From positions 62,001-126,000 of the forward strand of contig MU119344.1 in assembly GCA_014904845.1 (NCBI GenBank): a stretch of DNA of 64,000 bases, read 5' to 3'. A program made the position numbers and the translations under genes. Below the pieces are notes generated by a model. That model searched no databases and had not been told where the DNA came from. It saw only the letters and a list, made by a program, of their open reading frames with translations. Below are positions 1 to 11,377 of this stretch, piece by piece; position 1 is the first letter of the stretch, and every line of letters begins with the position of its first letter. This DNA comes from Acephala macrosclerotiorum (lineage: Eukaryota; Ascomycota; Leotiomycetes; Helotiales; Mollisiaceae).

Positions 1-137
1 TGTTAAAAGGAACATTCTTACATGCAATAAGTGCAGGTTGGACGTCCTTATGACTCTGAGAAGGTTTGCCTGTACGAAATCAACTTAAGTTAATAGTGTA
101 ATAAAATATTTTCAAGTCCCCTTGACAGTCATGCTTC

Positions 138-2206
138 CTAGACAAGCTTGATCTCCTGCATTGTCGTATCCTGCCACCACTCCCTGCCATACGTCTTTCC
201 CACTCCAACTCTCTCATACGTAAAAGGCATATCATCACATCTCCTAAGCACCAGTACCCAGTACACGCGCAATCTCCGTGATACAGCAACTCCAGTCCGC
301 TGCTCGTTCTCTTCGTCTCTCCGGCTACGTGTGCCCATAAGAGCAAGGCAAAAGAGCGGCTCATAATCGAGCTCTTCAGTCCATAAGTCAAAGACGGCCC
401 ATCCAAGATTTTCACCGCTTGCTGTATAAAAAAAGCGACACAAGGAATGTGTTTGCTTTGCGTTGGATGTGATAATGTCGTTGGAGACCATGGAAGGCAC
501 GGGAAAGGATTTATCTCGCCCACGGGTTTGCTGCAAGGACCCTATTTGCTTCAACTTCGCGCAGACGAAGAGCCCGCTGGATTCTCTCCATTTGATTGAT
601 TTGCAAAGGCTCTTGGCACCGTAAATGCCTACAAAGCGCACGCTACAAGGAACTGAGGCCCATGTCCAGGATGGCAACTGCAGAGGGTTGCAAGGTTTAT
701 GAACTTTCTGCGTAATCTGCCATAGAAGCTGGTCTGGAAGTGAGCTCTTCCAAAGGCCGTACAAGTATGTGTCTCCGGTCTTCTTCTGGAGCTCAGTCTT
801 GAGCCCTTCGAGCGCAATGAGGCGGTCGGTAGAATGAGTTAGTTGTCGCTCGGAGTATTGCTCAATGACGTTCTTCCACTTTGGGTTTCGAGCAGTACTA
901 TGAAACTTTTCGCCAGTTTCTCGTTGCGTGAGTGTCTTGCAAGACCAGATGATTTGGCCGTTGGTATAGAAGACCATTCGACGGGAGAGAAGCCATTCTT
1001 GAGTAGCCCAGGCACGCTTACTGAGGGAACCGTGCTCTGGAAATATGTCATCCACTTGATCGCGGCGGATGGTTGCAAACACCCTGGTCGAAGCTCGCTC
1101 GCCTTTGAAGAATTGTGGAAGTTCTACGATAGGTGGTGACGCAGAGCGTGGTAGAAATAGCCCGTGCCATGAGTCTGGTGAGTGAGACGCGGCAATTGTA
1201 AGCTCCGCTCTCTCATATATCGATCCCATCTTGACCGACTCTCTTAGCCACTCATCTTGATCGTCTTGCACAATGCATAAGGAATCTATCCAAATATATT
1301 GAAGACCTATCTGGCGGACAGTAGTGATAGCATCCTGAAACGTCCTTGGCATGGTCGACCACTCGATATGATGGCAATACTCTCGGAGGTTGCCCCGAGT
1401 CGTTGTTAATGGAGGTCGTTCTTGAGAGCCCCAGCAGTGGCTAAGAGCAATGTATCTTGCTTTGGCACCATTCGACTCAAAAATTCTTGCAGGCTTCGTG
1501 CCGTCAATGCTTCCAACATCAACAACACGCATCGGAAGTTCAGGGAGGGTTGATTCATCCACTATTGCCCCCGAAAATGTCTCCCTACATTTAATATGTT
1601 CATCTCGACATGCCCTAAGCCATTTTCTTATGAGGTTGAAAGCCTCTTCGCCACCTGAGTCTGGCAGACGCTGTCGCCCAAGTATAAAGTCTTTTAATTG
1701 TGTCACATCATCAGCTAGCAACGGTTAGCGCTGAGCCGTACACGGTGTCTTGAAATACCATTGTTTGTATAAAGGCGCACAGCGCCTGCGACTAGTTCAA
1801 TATTGCCCCTGGTATTCCGTTGTCCATTCACTTCAAACCCCCTCACGTGGATGCCACCAGCTGCAGAGTGAGGGAATGCACAGCCTAGGGGATCTACCAT
1901 TGGTGTAAACCACAATGGGTTAGAAATAAGATTTTGCTCGATCTCGGTAAGGCCATGATTTTCTGGACCGGGCAGTTGAATCTGAGCCGCGGCCAAATCG
2001 TCTTGCCGGGAGAGTCGGACGGACAATGATTCTTCAATCAGTGCGCATAGAGGGCAGTGTCGAGCAGATTCTGCCAGATCGGATATACACTTAAGATGAA
2101 CCGTTCTTCTCTCCTTCCTACCAGCTGTGCCATCTGCACTATCATCCGTAAGCAGTGATGTCAACCTCTGCAAATTTATCGAATGGCAGGAGTCACAGAG
2201 GCTCAT
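138..2206 (-). CDS. HET-domain (heterokaryon incompatibility) protein, two exons
   Basis: Likely a member of the fungal HET family, which triggers growth arrest or cell death when incompatible strains fuse. Exon 1 is 1759-2206 and exon 2 is 138-1714. The 44-nt intron (1715-1758) starts GTATTT, has a GCTAAC branch site and ends TAG, and splicing restores one frame of 674 aa. The N terminus has CDSC near residue 4 and a second CPLC pair near residue 50, as in many HET proteins. The HET core starts with ALSHCWG at about residues 239-245 and continues with the WIDSLCIVQDD and ITIAASHS-like blocks. The start ATG at 2206 has a CAAC context. The C-terminal part (about residue 400 on) is the usual variable region. 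The family is certain. The allele type and whether the gene acts in vegetative incompatibility cannot be read from the sequence. Confidence 0.9.
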
Positions 2207-3109
2207 GTTGGATAGATCTAGACGTCTCTTGTGTATTCACAAAAGTATGTTGCAACAGTTGCATCGTCCCGAACCATATATGAGCCAGCTTGAGGAGCAA
2301 CTGTCTATCTCAGCTCCCCTTTTCTCTCGCGCCAATCGTTCTAGTTATCCTGCTTGGTAGATGTCAGTTGTCAGGCTACCTTGGGCAGGTAGGGGGCAGT
2401 TGAAGGGCAGATTACCGGATTACGACTAAAGTCAGGGGTATAGAGTATATAGGCATTTATCAAAGCCTAAGGTGCTCCTCAGACTCTTTAATAAAGCGTC
2501 AAGCAACCCAAAAGGTCCATCAGTGCTTGCAGCTGACAGTAGGAGCTGATGTGTTTAACCGTGCTACCAGGATGGGACCTACATTAAAAGCAGATTAGAG
2601 CGCGACTAACGATTCGAGTTAGCAAATGTCGGCGATCAAAGGTGAGGTGGTAGCACTGGTGAGGCTTCATATATGTAGAGAGTGAAGATGAGACAGGAGG
2701 TGTTGGTGGTCTTCAAGCTCGCTAAAAACCACCAATCACGGCATTTAACACCCGAAAGCAGAACCGAAATACTTCCGATACAGCTCAACACTCAGGACTT
2801 GGTACGGTGCCTCAGCAAGCACAGACCTCTACGATACTTCGAAGAAAAACATACTATCAGCATAAACACTCTGATGGTATGTATGCCAACGTGGCACTAA
2901 AAGGACCTACTTTGAAAGGTTCGAGTCCATTTGTTAAGCAATCCGACAGTACCCGTCTTTTGCCACCTATATCCTCGTTGGCGACTGGATCACGAAAAAG
3001 TGGAGTTAAAAGAGCTTTACTTTTGATTGGTGCGATATTCGGACTTCAGAGATAGAAAAATTGACGAACTAGCCAGGCGATCCAAGAGTAATAAAATGGA
3101 GTTTGAAAA

Positions 3110-3710
3110 GGTTTATATTTTTTATATATATATATATTTTTTTTACGTTTTATTAAATTTTATAATATATTTTATTATATATATTATTATAATAATTAAA
3201 AAATAAAATCTTATAAAAATTATATATTTATTATAAATTTAATATTATTATTTTTTATTTATAATTATTATAATATTTTTATTTTTATTTTTTATATTAT
3301 ATTAAATAAATTTCGTTTATATTTTAAATATAAAAATATAATTTTTTATAATTTATTACGAGAAACTCTACTTCTCTATACGCTGGTGCCTTAGGCACTA
3401 GTCTAATCACGTGTCACGGACTATATAGTCCGTGGTAGCACTCTTTAATTGAATTAAACTCTTTATTACTATTGTAATATTATTATTTAAACGTAATATA
3501 TTTTTAATTTTATTATTAATATTATAAATAAAAAATAAAATAATATTAAAATAAAAATATTTAATAATTTTTTTAAAAGTAAATAAAACGAGTAAAAGTA
3601 ATTGCCGAAAATAAAAAAAAAGTAATTAAACTATTATAAACTTTTTATTTAATATAAAAAAGTAATAAAGTACAAAGTAAAAAAGTCTAATCGTAAATCC
3701 GTTCGTCTTA
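3110..3710. repeat. AT-rich island, probable mutated transposon remnant
   Basis: Two blocks, about 3110-3360 and 3440-3690, are almost only A and T. They bracket a normal-composition core at 3361-3440 containing two palindromes (3386-3398 and 3415-3434). Such composition is typical of repeat DNA degraded by repeat-induced point mutation in ascomycetes. No transposase or polymerase fragment can be read, so the element class is unknown. Confidence 0.5.
3415..3434. repeat. Perfect 20-bp palindrome
   Basis: CACGGACTATATAGTCCGTG reads the same on both strands. It sits in the only GC-containing gap of the AT-rich island, 17 bp after a second short palindrome, GTGCCTTAGGCAC (3386-3398). It could be a terminal-repeat remnant or a cruciform site; the function is unknown. 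Confidence 0.8.
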
Positions 3711-3940
3711 GCCAGTGGACTAGACTTATTCGAAGTAATCCGTAATCCGTAAATCAATCAATCAATTAGTCAGAGTAGAAGTAGAAAGGGTTGTTGATTA
3801 GTCTATGGTAAGCGAAAGCTCCTTATGTACTAGAAGACACGTGACCAGCACTGCCCTCGAAACTAGCTATTTACAAGGATTTTTGAAGAGAGAGCATATA
3901 GCCCCACCACACTAACGGCAAACACGGCTTATAAATGAAA

Positions 3941-3960
3941 TCCAATCCAATCCAATCCAA
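3941..3960. repeat. TCCAA pentanucleotide microsatellite
   Basis: Four perfect TCCAA units in a row, followed by a partial CCCTG. Confidence 0.85.
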
Positions 3961-4319
3961 CCCTGTAGTGGTTGCTGCTCTCCGGCGCTAGTTGATTAAT
4001 AAGTCATTAAAAAAGGTTACACTGCAGAATGCCCAACCTACTAAAAGCGTATGAGGGCCTGTTTTGCTCGACGAGGCGTACGCGAAAACGCAGCGAGTGG
4101 AGTGGCCAAAATATAAGTGTATTTTCAGCCCAATATGCTAAACGCCCAGCAGAGCCTTAAATTTCAGAACACGTGACGAGGCCATCAAACAATAGTCGCA
4201 GCATCTGCTAGATCTCCGAGAGACGAAATATTTTCTGTCATTCTCTTCCATCGAATTCTCTTGCATTTCCAACCTTTCCACCACCACGTTACGAGAGGCA
4301 CTGAAACTTCATTCCAGAC

Positions 4320-6401
4320 ATGCTTTACACGAGACTCGACGATGCATCCTATCAAGTCCGACTTGTTTCTCTTTTGCCCGCAAACTCCACCACAGAGGCC
4401 GTACACTGTGTATTGGAGACAGTATCACTTCTCAGTTACGTACCGACGTATGAAAAGTTCGCATCAAAACCTTCCTCTGCAAGAAAGAAACGAGCCTTTC
4501 TCTCCGAATGGGTTAAAGACATAAATCACGCAGAACTAGGAGACGATAATCTTCCAGGACAAGTCCCGTCTGAGGATGTCTATCGTTTTACTTGGGGCGA
4601 GTTCGCAACTCTTTCCTACAATTGGGGTGATCCAAATAACACAGTGAGCATATATCTAAACGGAGAAGAGACGAAAGTCACCAAAAACCTGGCAGCAGCT
4701 TTACGGGCTTTCCGCAAATTGAACTTCTTTCACGGCAGATATAAGCTTTGGATTGATGCCATTTGCATCAATCAACATGACAACCAAGAGCGTAGCGCCC
4801 AGGTTGCCAGGATGCGAGACATATATGATGGCTCTTGGACCACCGTGACATGGCTTGGTGAGGCTGCGGATGACAGTTATAAGGCTATTGAGTTGCTGAA
4901 GACTCTAGCTGAGTACGAGGCGCGAGGCGAATCTGTTATTCTCAAAGAAAAGCTCCAGGAGCAACCGGAATACCTAGGCGTGGGCAAGTGGATGGCTCTA
5001 CATACCTTCCTTCAACGGCCATATTGGTCGAGACTGTGGATAATCCAGGAAGTCGTTCTTGCTCCAAAGAACATGTTGGTGTTTGTTGGGGAGGATTCAA
5101 TTACTTGGCAGGAAATATATGATGGTCTGGGCGTAATTCATACCACTCATTGGTATGCCAAGGATGCTTGCTTGCGCAACGATCGGAGAGTGCATCGCAT
5201 GATTCGGGGTCTCGAAGGGGAAGACTCTCCTGTGTGGAACACAGAGAATCTTCACCATATCGACAAAGATATAGCCGGAGTTGAGAAAAAAGAATTGCGA
5301 GGAGAAGGCTTACCGACATTCACTGAGCTACTTTACACAGCTAATGGAGCCCAAGCCTCGCAACCACTAGACAAAGTCTACGGACTCCTCGCCATCATGG
5401 ATCCCGTAATATCCCAGCATATCATCCCAGATTATACCATTAAGCCCTCAAAGCTATTTGCCCAAGTTGCACATCTTTACATTTCGCACTCCCGCAATCT
5501 CGAAATTATTCGTGATGGCAATCCTTGGGGAAACAGAGAAACGCCATCTTGGGCCCCTGACTGGCTCTGGGCCCACAGAGGCCGCGACAAAGACAAACCC
5601 CAACTCCGATACACCGCAGACGCCAACCGACCCTGTAAGTGTTCATTCTCCCCTGATCTCAGCCTCCTTACCGTCGATGCCATCTTCATCGACACCATCG
5701 ACGGTCTCGGCGCCAGTGCCTGCCCTGATGACGCAACGTGGTACAACTTCCTCCCAGAAACAATGATACATCCTCGCAAATTTCGTAGCGCCTACGGGTC
5801 AGTCTCGTCAACTCACCTCGCGTTTCACCGTACCTTAATTGGTGATCGCCGCGGTCACAGCGGCGCTCAGCGGTCTTTGTGTAGAAGGAACCTCGACCTC
5901 TTAGGCCTCCCTGGTTCAGCTGCCGCTGCAACCGCCGAGTTCCAACGCCGAGGGTGGACCGAATTCGCAATACAAGGTCAGAGGTATTTGCATTGGGAGA
6001 AATGGCGGGAAGTTCATCAGAGCTTCTGGCTGGGCGATGAACTAGGGAGGATGGGTGATATGTTCACCGATGAAATACCGAAGGAGGCTGAGTTAGGCCC
6101 GATATGGGAGGTATATGTAAGGTTTAGGAATGTGGCTACCGGGAGACGTTTTGTAACAACGGAAGCAGGGAGGTTTGGATGGGTGCCAGATAATGCAAGT
6201 GGAAGACAAATGGATCAAGTTCGTAAGGGTGATTTTTTGGTAGTTGTGTTGGGCTGCACGGTTCCGCTTGTTGTAAGGAAATATCGAGATGGTATGTATC
6301 AACTTTTAGGTGATAGCTATGTTCAAGGATTTATGGATGGCGAGGCTTTACAAATGGTGGACGACGAAAACATAAAGGTGGAGAGGCTTACATTCTGCTG
6401 A
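4320..6401 (+). CDS. HET-domain protein, single exon
   Basis: A 693-aa uninterrupted frame of the second common HET subtype, in which the HET core lies near the N terminus and no CxxC leader is present. The core runs from about residue 95 to 255: FATLSYNWGDP, the NLAAALRAFR helix, LWIDAICINQHDNQERSAQV, then the MRDIYDGSWTTVTWLG block. A second conserved stretch, CLNDRRV/FTELLYTAN..ASQPLDKVYGLLAIMD, follows near residues 280-365, and the C terminus carries the small domain with GRFGWVP typical of this subtype. Members are thought to act in non-self recognition. It is not a close paralogue of the HET gene at 138-2206. The ATG at 4320 is the first in frame and precedes all conserved sequence. 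The family is certain; the biological role is inferred. Confidence 0.92.
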   Translation: MLYTRLDDASYQVRLVSLLPANSTTEAVHCVLETVSLLSYVPTYEKFASKPSSARKKRAFLSEWVKDINHAELGDDNLPGQVPSEDVYRFTWGEFATLSYNWGDPNNTVSIYLNGEETKVTKNLAAALRAFRKLNFFHGRYKLWIDAICINQHDNQERSAQVARMRDIYDGSWTTVTWLGEAADDSYKAIELLKTLAEYEARGESVILKEKLQEQPEYLGVGKWMALHTFLQRPYWSRLWIIQEVVLAPKNMLVFVGEDSITWQEIYDGLGVIHTTHWYAKDACLRNDRRVHRMIRGLEGEDSPVWNTENLHHIDKDIAGVEKKELRGEGLPTFTELLYTANGAQASQPLDKVYGLLAIMDPVISQHIIPDYTIKPSKLFAQVAHLYISHSRNLEIIRDGNPWGNRETPSWAPDWLWAHRGRDKDKPQLRYTADANRPCKCSFSPDLSLLTVDAIFIDTIDGLGASACPDDATWYNFLPETMIHPRKFRSAYGSVSSTHLAFHRTLIGDRRGHSGAQRSLCRRNLDLLGLPGSAAAATAEFQRRGWTEFAIQGQRYLHWEKWREVHQSFWLGDELGRMGDMFTDEIPKEAELGPIWEVYVRFRNVATGRRFVTTEAGRFGWVPDNASGRQMDQVRKGDFLVVVLGCTVPLVVRKYRDGMYQLLGDSYVQGFMDGEALQMVDDENIKVERLTFC

Positions 6402-7453
6402 TTCTTCTTGAATGCTACTATGCCCGTGCTTTTAACCAATGCCACTGGCCTCTGGTGTGACTTCTCAGGCGCAGCATTAATGTGGCATAAATTTTTAATG
6501 AGATGCTAACTGGCGATATTGGATAGGACCTAAGAGAAAATAGAAAGATATTTTCCTACTCTGTGCAAGGCAGTGACTATTTTAAAACGTTTATGCAACA
6601 GATAAAAAATATATAATATGGACGATATAAAGTAGTCGTGGTGATACGTTATATTATATACGAGGGCATATGCTTACTGCAGCGGATTAGCAGGCGAGGC
6701 TATGTGGGTTATTTCCGAAGCAAGCGCGCTGAACTTAAAAGAGGCAGCACACTTAAACATAGTTTACAATAGAAATTATCGATCTATAATAACTTCTCTT
6801 TTAGGAGAACATAGGTTTAATTGAATAAGCGACACTTTTCTATGCTGTCACACTTCCCTAAAGCCTGTTATTAAGCAGATTCTCGAAAGTAACCAGAGCT
6901 GGAATTCTAAAAATAGTATAACTTGATGGTATCAGGATTGAGAAATTTTTTCACTAAATTTCAGGAAAGCTCTCGTACAACTCTGGCGATTCATTTTATA
7001 CAAGCATCACAGTGGAGAACTAGACTGCTGAAAATGGCATCATTTTGCAAAAGTGTGTTGTCTCAAGAACGCAAAGTTATGTATCTTCCTCCCAACTATT
7101 GCTGGTTGCATGAACCTAAAAGAAAAGTCCTAAGCCAAAAGCTTGACTTTTATGCCTCCAAAACCCTATCCTCGGGTAGTAGGCATCCGTTTGCTAGAAA
7201 ATGGAAAGACTCAAGAAGCCTAGATAGGCCATAGCGGAGGTGTATCTTGAGAGATATAAATACATTAAAAGAAAGCTTTTACTCCCATTTTGGTGTCGAA
7301 GTAGAAAAGACGTTCATTGCCAAGTGATAAATGCCGATGATCCTAAGATTCTCAAATTAGTATATCTTTATTGTATCTGCTGTCAAGGAAGACTTACATC
7401 TTATTACAAACGTTGTCTCCTCTACACAGAGTTAATAACAGTTTGCGTAATAG
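6402..7453. other. Gene-free intergenic region
   Basis: Moderately AT-rich DNA. Two ORFs of about 100 and 87 codons (6923-7234, 7240-7503) have no recognisable motif and overlap nothing conserved. I see nothing else. Confidence 0.5.
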
Positions 7454-8579
7454 TCAAATTGAGTATCGTCTCGACGGCATTCGGACATGAAACCAAGTTC
7501 TAGGTGTATGGTCCGTAGCCCATTCTTCGTCAGGAGCCCAGGGTGAGGAGAAGTCGACTTGTGGCCTAGCAGCAGAGTCGTTGGCTTCCCCATTGTGTTG
7601 TTCGTCAAGAGTGGAAGAGGCGATGGTACTAAAGACACATCCGGAGATAGTTGTTGAAACACTCGAAGGTATCGCAATTCCACCTTCTTCGGTACCTTCC
7701 CTGACGTGGGGTTGACTCGTAGCAAGAGTCAATTCACCAGAGGTTGGTTCTGTAGTACGTGGAAGTGTCATCGTTGCTTTGAGGCTGGATTCAAGACTAG
7801 TAATCTCGAAACGTACGACATCTCCGTTTTCCTGGGAGATCGGCATTTGTCGGCGACTGAGAATATCTTCCAACAAGTTCCAGTCCCTAATTTCGCCGTA
7901 GGTCAAAACCAAGTTCTTCAAACCGCGCAAGGCAATCAGATTGAAGAATCCTGGACATTGCGTAAATTGGATTCCTCCACCTACGAGGTATTGCGCCAAT
8001 AAGGTGATGTCTAATGTAATGTGCTTGAGATGCTTCAGACTAGAAAGCATAGTAAGAGCCGGTGATGGATCCTGAAGCGTATTGTACAAGATTTTAATGT
8101 TCTGGAGTGCGTGGCGATGACGTGGAGGGAGAGCCTTTACATAGTGAAGCAATGTTGTGAAGTTGTCGAACTCGAAAGTGTTTGACTGGTAGAAGAGATT
8201 ACTCTCATCGACAAGTTCTCGCAGGGTTTCGCATGATTTTCCGAGTTTGTAGATCGTCAATGCTTTGTAATACAAAGGATCGCTCTCATTCCCAGCTGTA
8301 CCCCTTAGTTGGAATCCGCCGCGCATAGTCGTGTAAGGAGTAAGCCCAAACTTGGAGGAGCCAGGGAGCCAGAGGTGAGGACGGATGGTGCTAGGATGCG
8401 TGCAAGCCCACGTACAGATCCGTAAGAGGATATCGTAAGGGAGGTCAAGCAAGAAGACTTGCTGACCAGCTCGAGGAATTGACGGATCTGGGGAAACAGT
8501 CACGGTTGCTCCTATGGTTTCGTAAGCCTCGTTTCTTGACCAACAAGCACGACAATGGTAGATTACCTTCTTCTACCAT
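7454..8579 (-). CDS. LPxEI-type (F-box-like) hypothetical protein, local family copy 1
   Basis: An unassigned protein of 356 aa. Near the N terminus it has the block FLLDLPYDILLRICTWA, which resembles the F-box-like LPxEI motif found in many fungal hypothetical proteins. It is clearly paralogous to the gene at 13122-14361. Shared blocks include PxLWxPG, EALTV-YKL-K-C, NxLFYxxNxFEF, HITLDITLL, NLIALRGLKNLVLTYGE and a SGELT segment. The frame has no suitable ATG before GTG at 8503. A 13-nt first exon (8567-8579), encoding MVEE plus the first base of a glycine codon, splices by a 55-nt GTAATC...TAG intron (8512-8566) to give MVEEGATVTV. The paralogue has the same arrangement, which supports the mini-exon. 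Function unknown; a substrate-recruiting role is only a possibility. Confidence 0.72.
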
Positions 8580-9482
8580 CGCAGCAGAAAAATTTGTCCT
8601 ATTGGGAATCGCGGAAGCGATGTGCAATGCGCTGCAGTGTAGTAAGGTGTAGATGAAAGATATAGTTCTTGCGAATGTGGAGCAACGCGACTCTATATAC
8701 AGAAAGGTGGGTCCTCACCAAGTTCTGCCTAGCTCCATATTCAGGCCCAAGTGGTGAACCACGTGTCGAGTTTCTGACATTCTATTTCGTTCAGTGTTGA
8801 GAGTTTTCAAGGAGCAGTCGGATGGGCTACGACGTCACATCGAGGCATAATTGTAACCTTCATCACATGACCCACCACTCGAGAATTAGCGAGCTGTAGA
8901 GGGGGTTGGCTTAAGCGAGACGAGGACCAAAAAAAAAAGGGAAAGATCCTGGGAGCGTGCTCAACTTGAAATGCGCTCCTACTACAGGGATTTGAACCGA
9001 GTAAAGCAAGGAGATGTTAATTCACCCCACAGAGATCTCCTACAAGTCGTGCGGTCAACGAGTAGCCTTCTGTCTTTTCATTTCTTTTTAAGGGGTTTTT
9101 GTTGCACTTACCGTCCACTTACCTATTAGATGGGGAGGGAAAGGGAGGGGTTAATTGTACCTTTTTTAGTTGGGGGGTTGTCCTTCAAGTCGAAAATGTG
9201 CTTATTTAAATCTATAAGCAACTTTCGGAGTGCCCGAGGTTTCCCCTTCTCAAACTCCCTCTCAAATTTACCTTTGCAGCCAACGCGTAAGGTACCGACC
9301 GAGCTTTTGTCAACGTCACGATATCACGCTGTCACGTCGACGCGTCTGCGCGTCTCAAATCGAAGATGAGCATTACATACATCAAGGCGTTCAATTCGTT
9401 CTAGTTAAGTTTACAGAAGCACCCAGCTTCACGGTAATCTACTACTTTCTATACAGTACAATTTGCTCTTGACCCATCATAG
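8580..9482. other. Gene-free intergenic region
   Basis: Promoter side of copy 1 and the downstream side of the 2EXR gene. There is an A-run at 8930-8940 and a box resembling a tRNA B-box on the minus strand at about 8990, but no foldable tRNA. ORFs of about 80 codons at 9130-9472 lack motifs. Confidence 0.45.
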
Positions 9483-10427
9483 CTAGTCTCTTGGCTGCCA
9501 GTACTTCTTCACTTCCGATGTCCAGTCTTCCGGGGCGAGCAATGTCAAAGGGACCCGAGGAAACTGAGAAACGAGCTGAAGCTTCAGAACAGTCCGATTC
9601 ATACTCTTAACAACGCTCCTCAACGCCTGCTTGCGGGGGCGCGTAGAACCTCCAAAATTCTTGATCCCCTTAGCAACTGCTGCATTAACATCGACATCCA
9701 ACAGAAGCTTGTTGACCCTATGTCTGCTGCCCAACTCAACCAAATCTTCTTCTCAAAACTGAAATCGCTCTGATACATCCCGATATGCCATGACGATGTT
9801 GAGCTCACTCAGTTGCCGAAACTCGGCCAACATTCTGGCAACGGCTTGGTATTCGTTGTCATTGTACCAGTAAAGGGCCCGCGAGGATAATCGTAGGGTG
9901 TTGATTTTGCCAGCCCAAGCTCCAAGTCTCATTCCATTAGCGTCTGCTGGGAGAATATATTGGTACATATCGACCATTTCGTGACCATTGATGATGCAAA
10001 TCGCGTCGAGGTCACCGAATCGGTATTCCTGATTTCTTCCAATTGATAGGAGTCGATGCGGCAGAGCCTTCAACACTTCATGCCTTGATTCATGGCAAGC
10101 AAATTGAAGACCAAAGGCAGTCTGCTTCCTCGTGGCTTGAAAACGAATGACAGCTCCACCATTGATGGGACCGCGGAATTTGATATAGAACTGCTTCGTT
10201 TCAGGCTCCGGAATAGCCTTCTTCCAGATCCTCACACGCAGCTCGGGAATCAGCTTCTCAAATAGTGTAAAGGAGGTTAGGCGGGTGACAGCATCATTGA
10301 CTTGAGGTTGCTTGGGAGGGGCTCGGTCGGTCTGTGGAGGAGATCGGGGACGAGAACTGGCTTGAAGTTTGCACGAGGTCTTCTTTTTAGAGGTGGAGAA
10401 TTGCTTGAGGGTTTTTGGCTTGGCCAT
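9483..10427 (-). pseudogene. 2EXR-domain protein gene interrupted by an in-frame TGA
   Basis: The first 224 codons encode a basic, Ser/Pro-rich leader, then a 2EXR-type domain beginning FTLFEKLIPELRVRIWKKA (residues 53-71), with the usual ACHESRHEVLK block near residue 110. The frame meets TGA at 9753-9755. The same frame then stays open for another 90 codons (EEDLVELGSRH ... KKYWQPRD) to 9483, so the natural product was probably about 313 aa. A GTGAGC donor at 9808 paired with an AAG acceptor at about 9746 could remove the stop as a 63-nt intron. However, it would delete protein-like sequence and lacks a branch site near its 3' end. I therefore favour a nonsense mutation or a sequencing error. 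2EXR proteins are expanded in fungi and their function is poorly known. Confidence 0.65.
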
Positions 10428-11377
10428 GATTCATCAATTGAGGAATTTGAGGGTAAAAGTGGCTGTTTGGAGGTGGTGGAAGGATTGACGCGTGTGTACA
10501 AATTTTGAAGACCAACCACGAAAAAGAGAGTTACGCGTGAAATCCCAAAAAGATGAGTTCAAAAGTGAACTTCATGTCAAGCGAGATTCACTGCGACTTA
10601 AAGCAGACATGTGGGCAAGGCTTTTCAGGAATGCCATGCTAAGTCTTGAATGCTTTGATAAAGTCATTCAAAGCGGCTCCGGACCAAAGATACACTATCG
10701 GCAGCTCAAATTCCTCACGAGGCCCTCGCATCCCTCCCAGCTGCCCTCTCAAAGCTAATATGTTTCGTATCGTCCTTTCAAGTTTATGATACATACAGTT
10801 TTACCGTCCTAGACCCAAGACTCCACCCTCAAGCAGATATGGCTTGATTGTCTCGTCATGATGGATGCTTTGTGCATGAACTATAGTGTTTGAGAGTCTT
10901 GAGATGCAGAACGGCCCGATGACGGACGTTTCTTGATGCCTAGTGATTGCGAGTTGCCGTCTGGGCAGCAATACTAGCCCCCCGAGAGCCCTTTGGAGAT
11001 ATGAGAGTGGATGCCGAGTAGGCGGGAGGAGTTGCTATATACTATGCATTCGGCGGTGAGCTGACAGGAGTTCTTGGTCCCTGAAAAATATAGAAGCTTA
11101 TTGGATGCCAAACAATCGGCGAAGAGCAGTTAGTACCGACGTGCAGCGAGTCGTGGAGCTTGTCAGCAAAGAGGCTCCAGCTTCATGACTTGAAGCATAT
11201 GCTGGCTCAGGATCTTGGTTTTCCTTATGGATCTCACTAGCTGCCACTGAAGTTGATGAAGAGATTTTAAGCGACTTGCAGCGAGTTGGAGCAAGGCACG
11301 CCTCAAACAGCACTCTCGCGACCACACCATTCCTGGCCCTGAACAGCACGGCTTGGGCCTTGGATGCCTGAAGCACC
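10428..11377. other. Gene-free intergenic region
   Basis: No supportable coding sequence. Minus-strand ORFs of 72 and 92 codons at 11098-11381 follow the pseudogene below but do not align with the C termini of its relatives. Confidence 0.45.

Larger units (their letters stand above)
2207..4319. other. Gene-free, repeat-rich intergenic region between the two HET genes
   Basis: I see no convincing coding frame here; the ORFs of 60-90 codons lack any recognisable motif. About 3110-3710 is extremely AT-rich and is flanked by moderate-GC DNA. The segment 3690-3960 has short direct repeats (AATC and TCCAA units) of the kind seen in decayed retroelement ends, but no paired LTR or target duplication could be defined. 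Confidence 0.6.

Noticed and set aside
8980..9060. tRNA-like sequence (minus-strand GGTTCAAATCC box)
   Set aside because: The flanking bases do not form a T-arm stem, an acceptor stem or an A-box at the right distance.
9752..9808. 57-nt intron with a GAG acceptor in the 2EXR gene
   Set aside because: GAG is a rare acceptor and no branch site lies near it. The 63-nt alternative is only slightly better.
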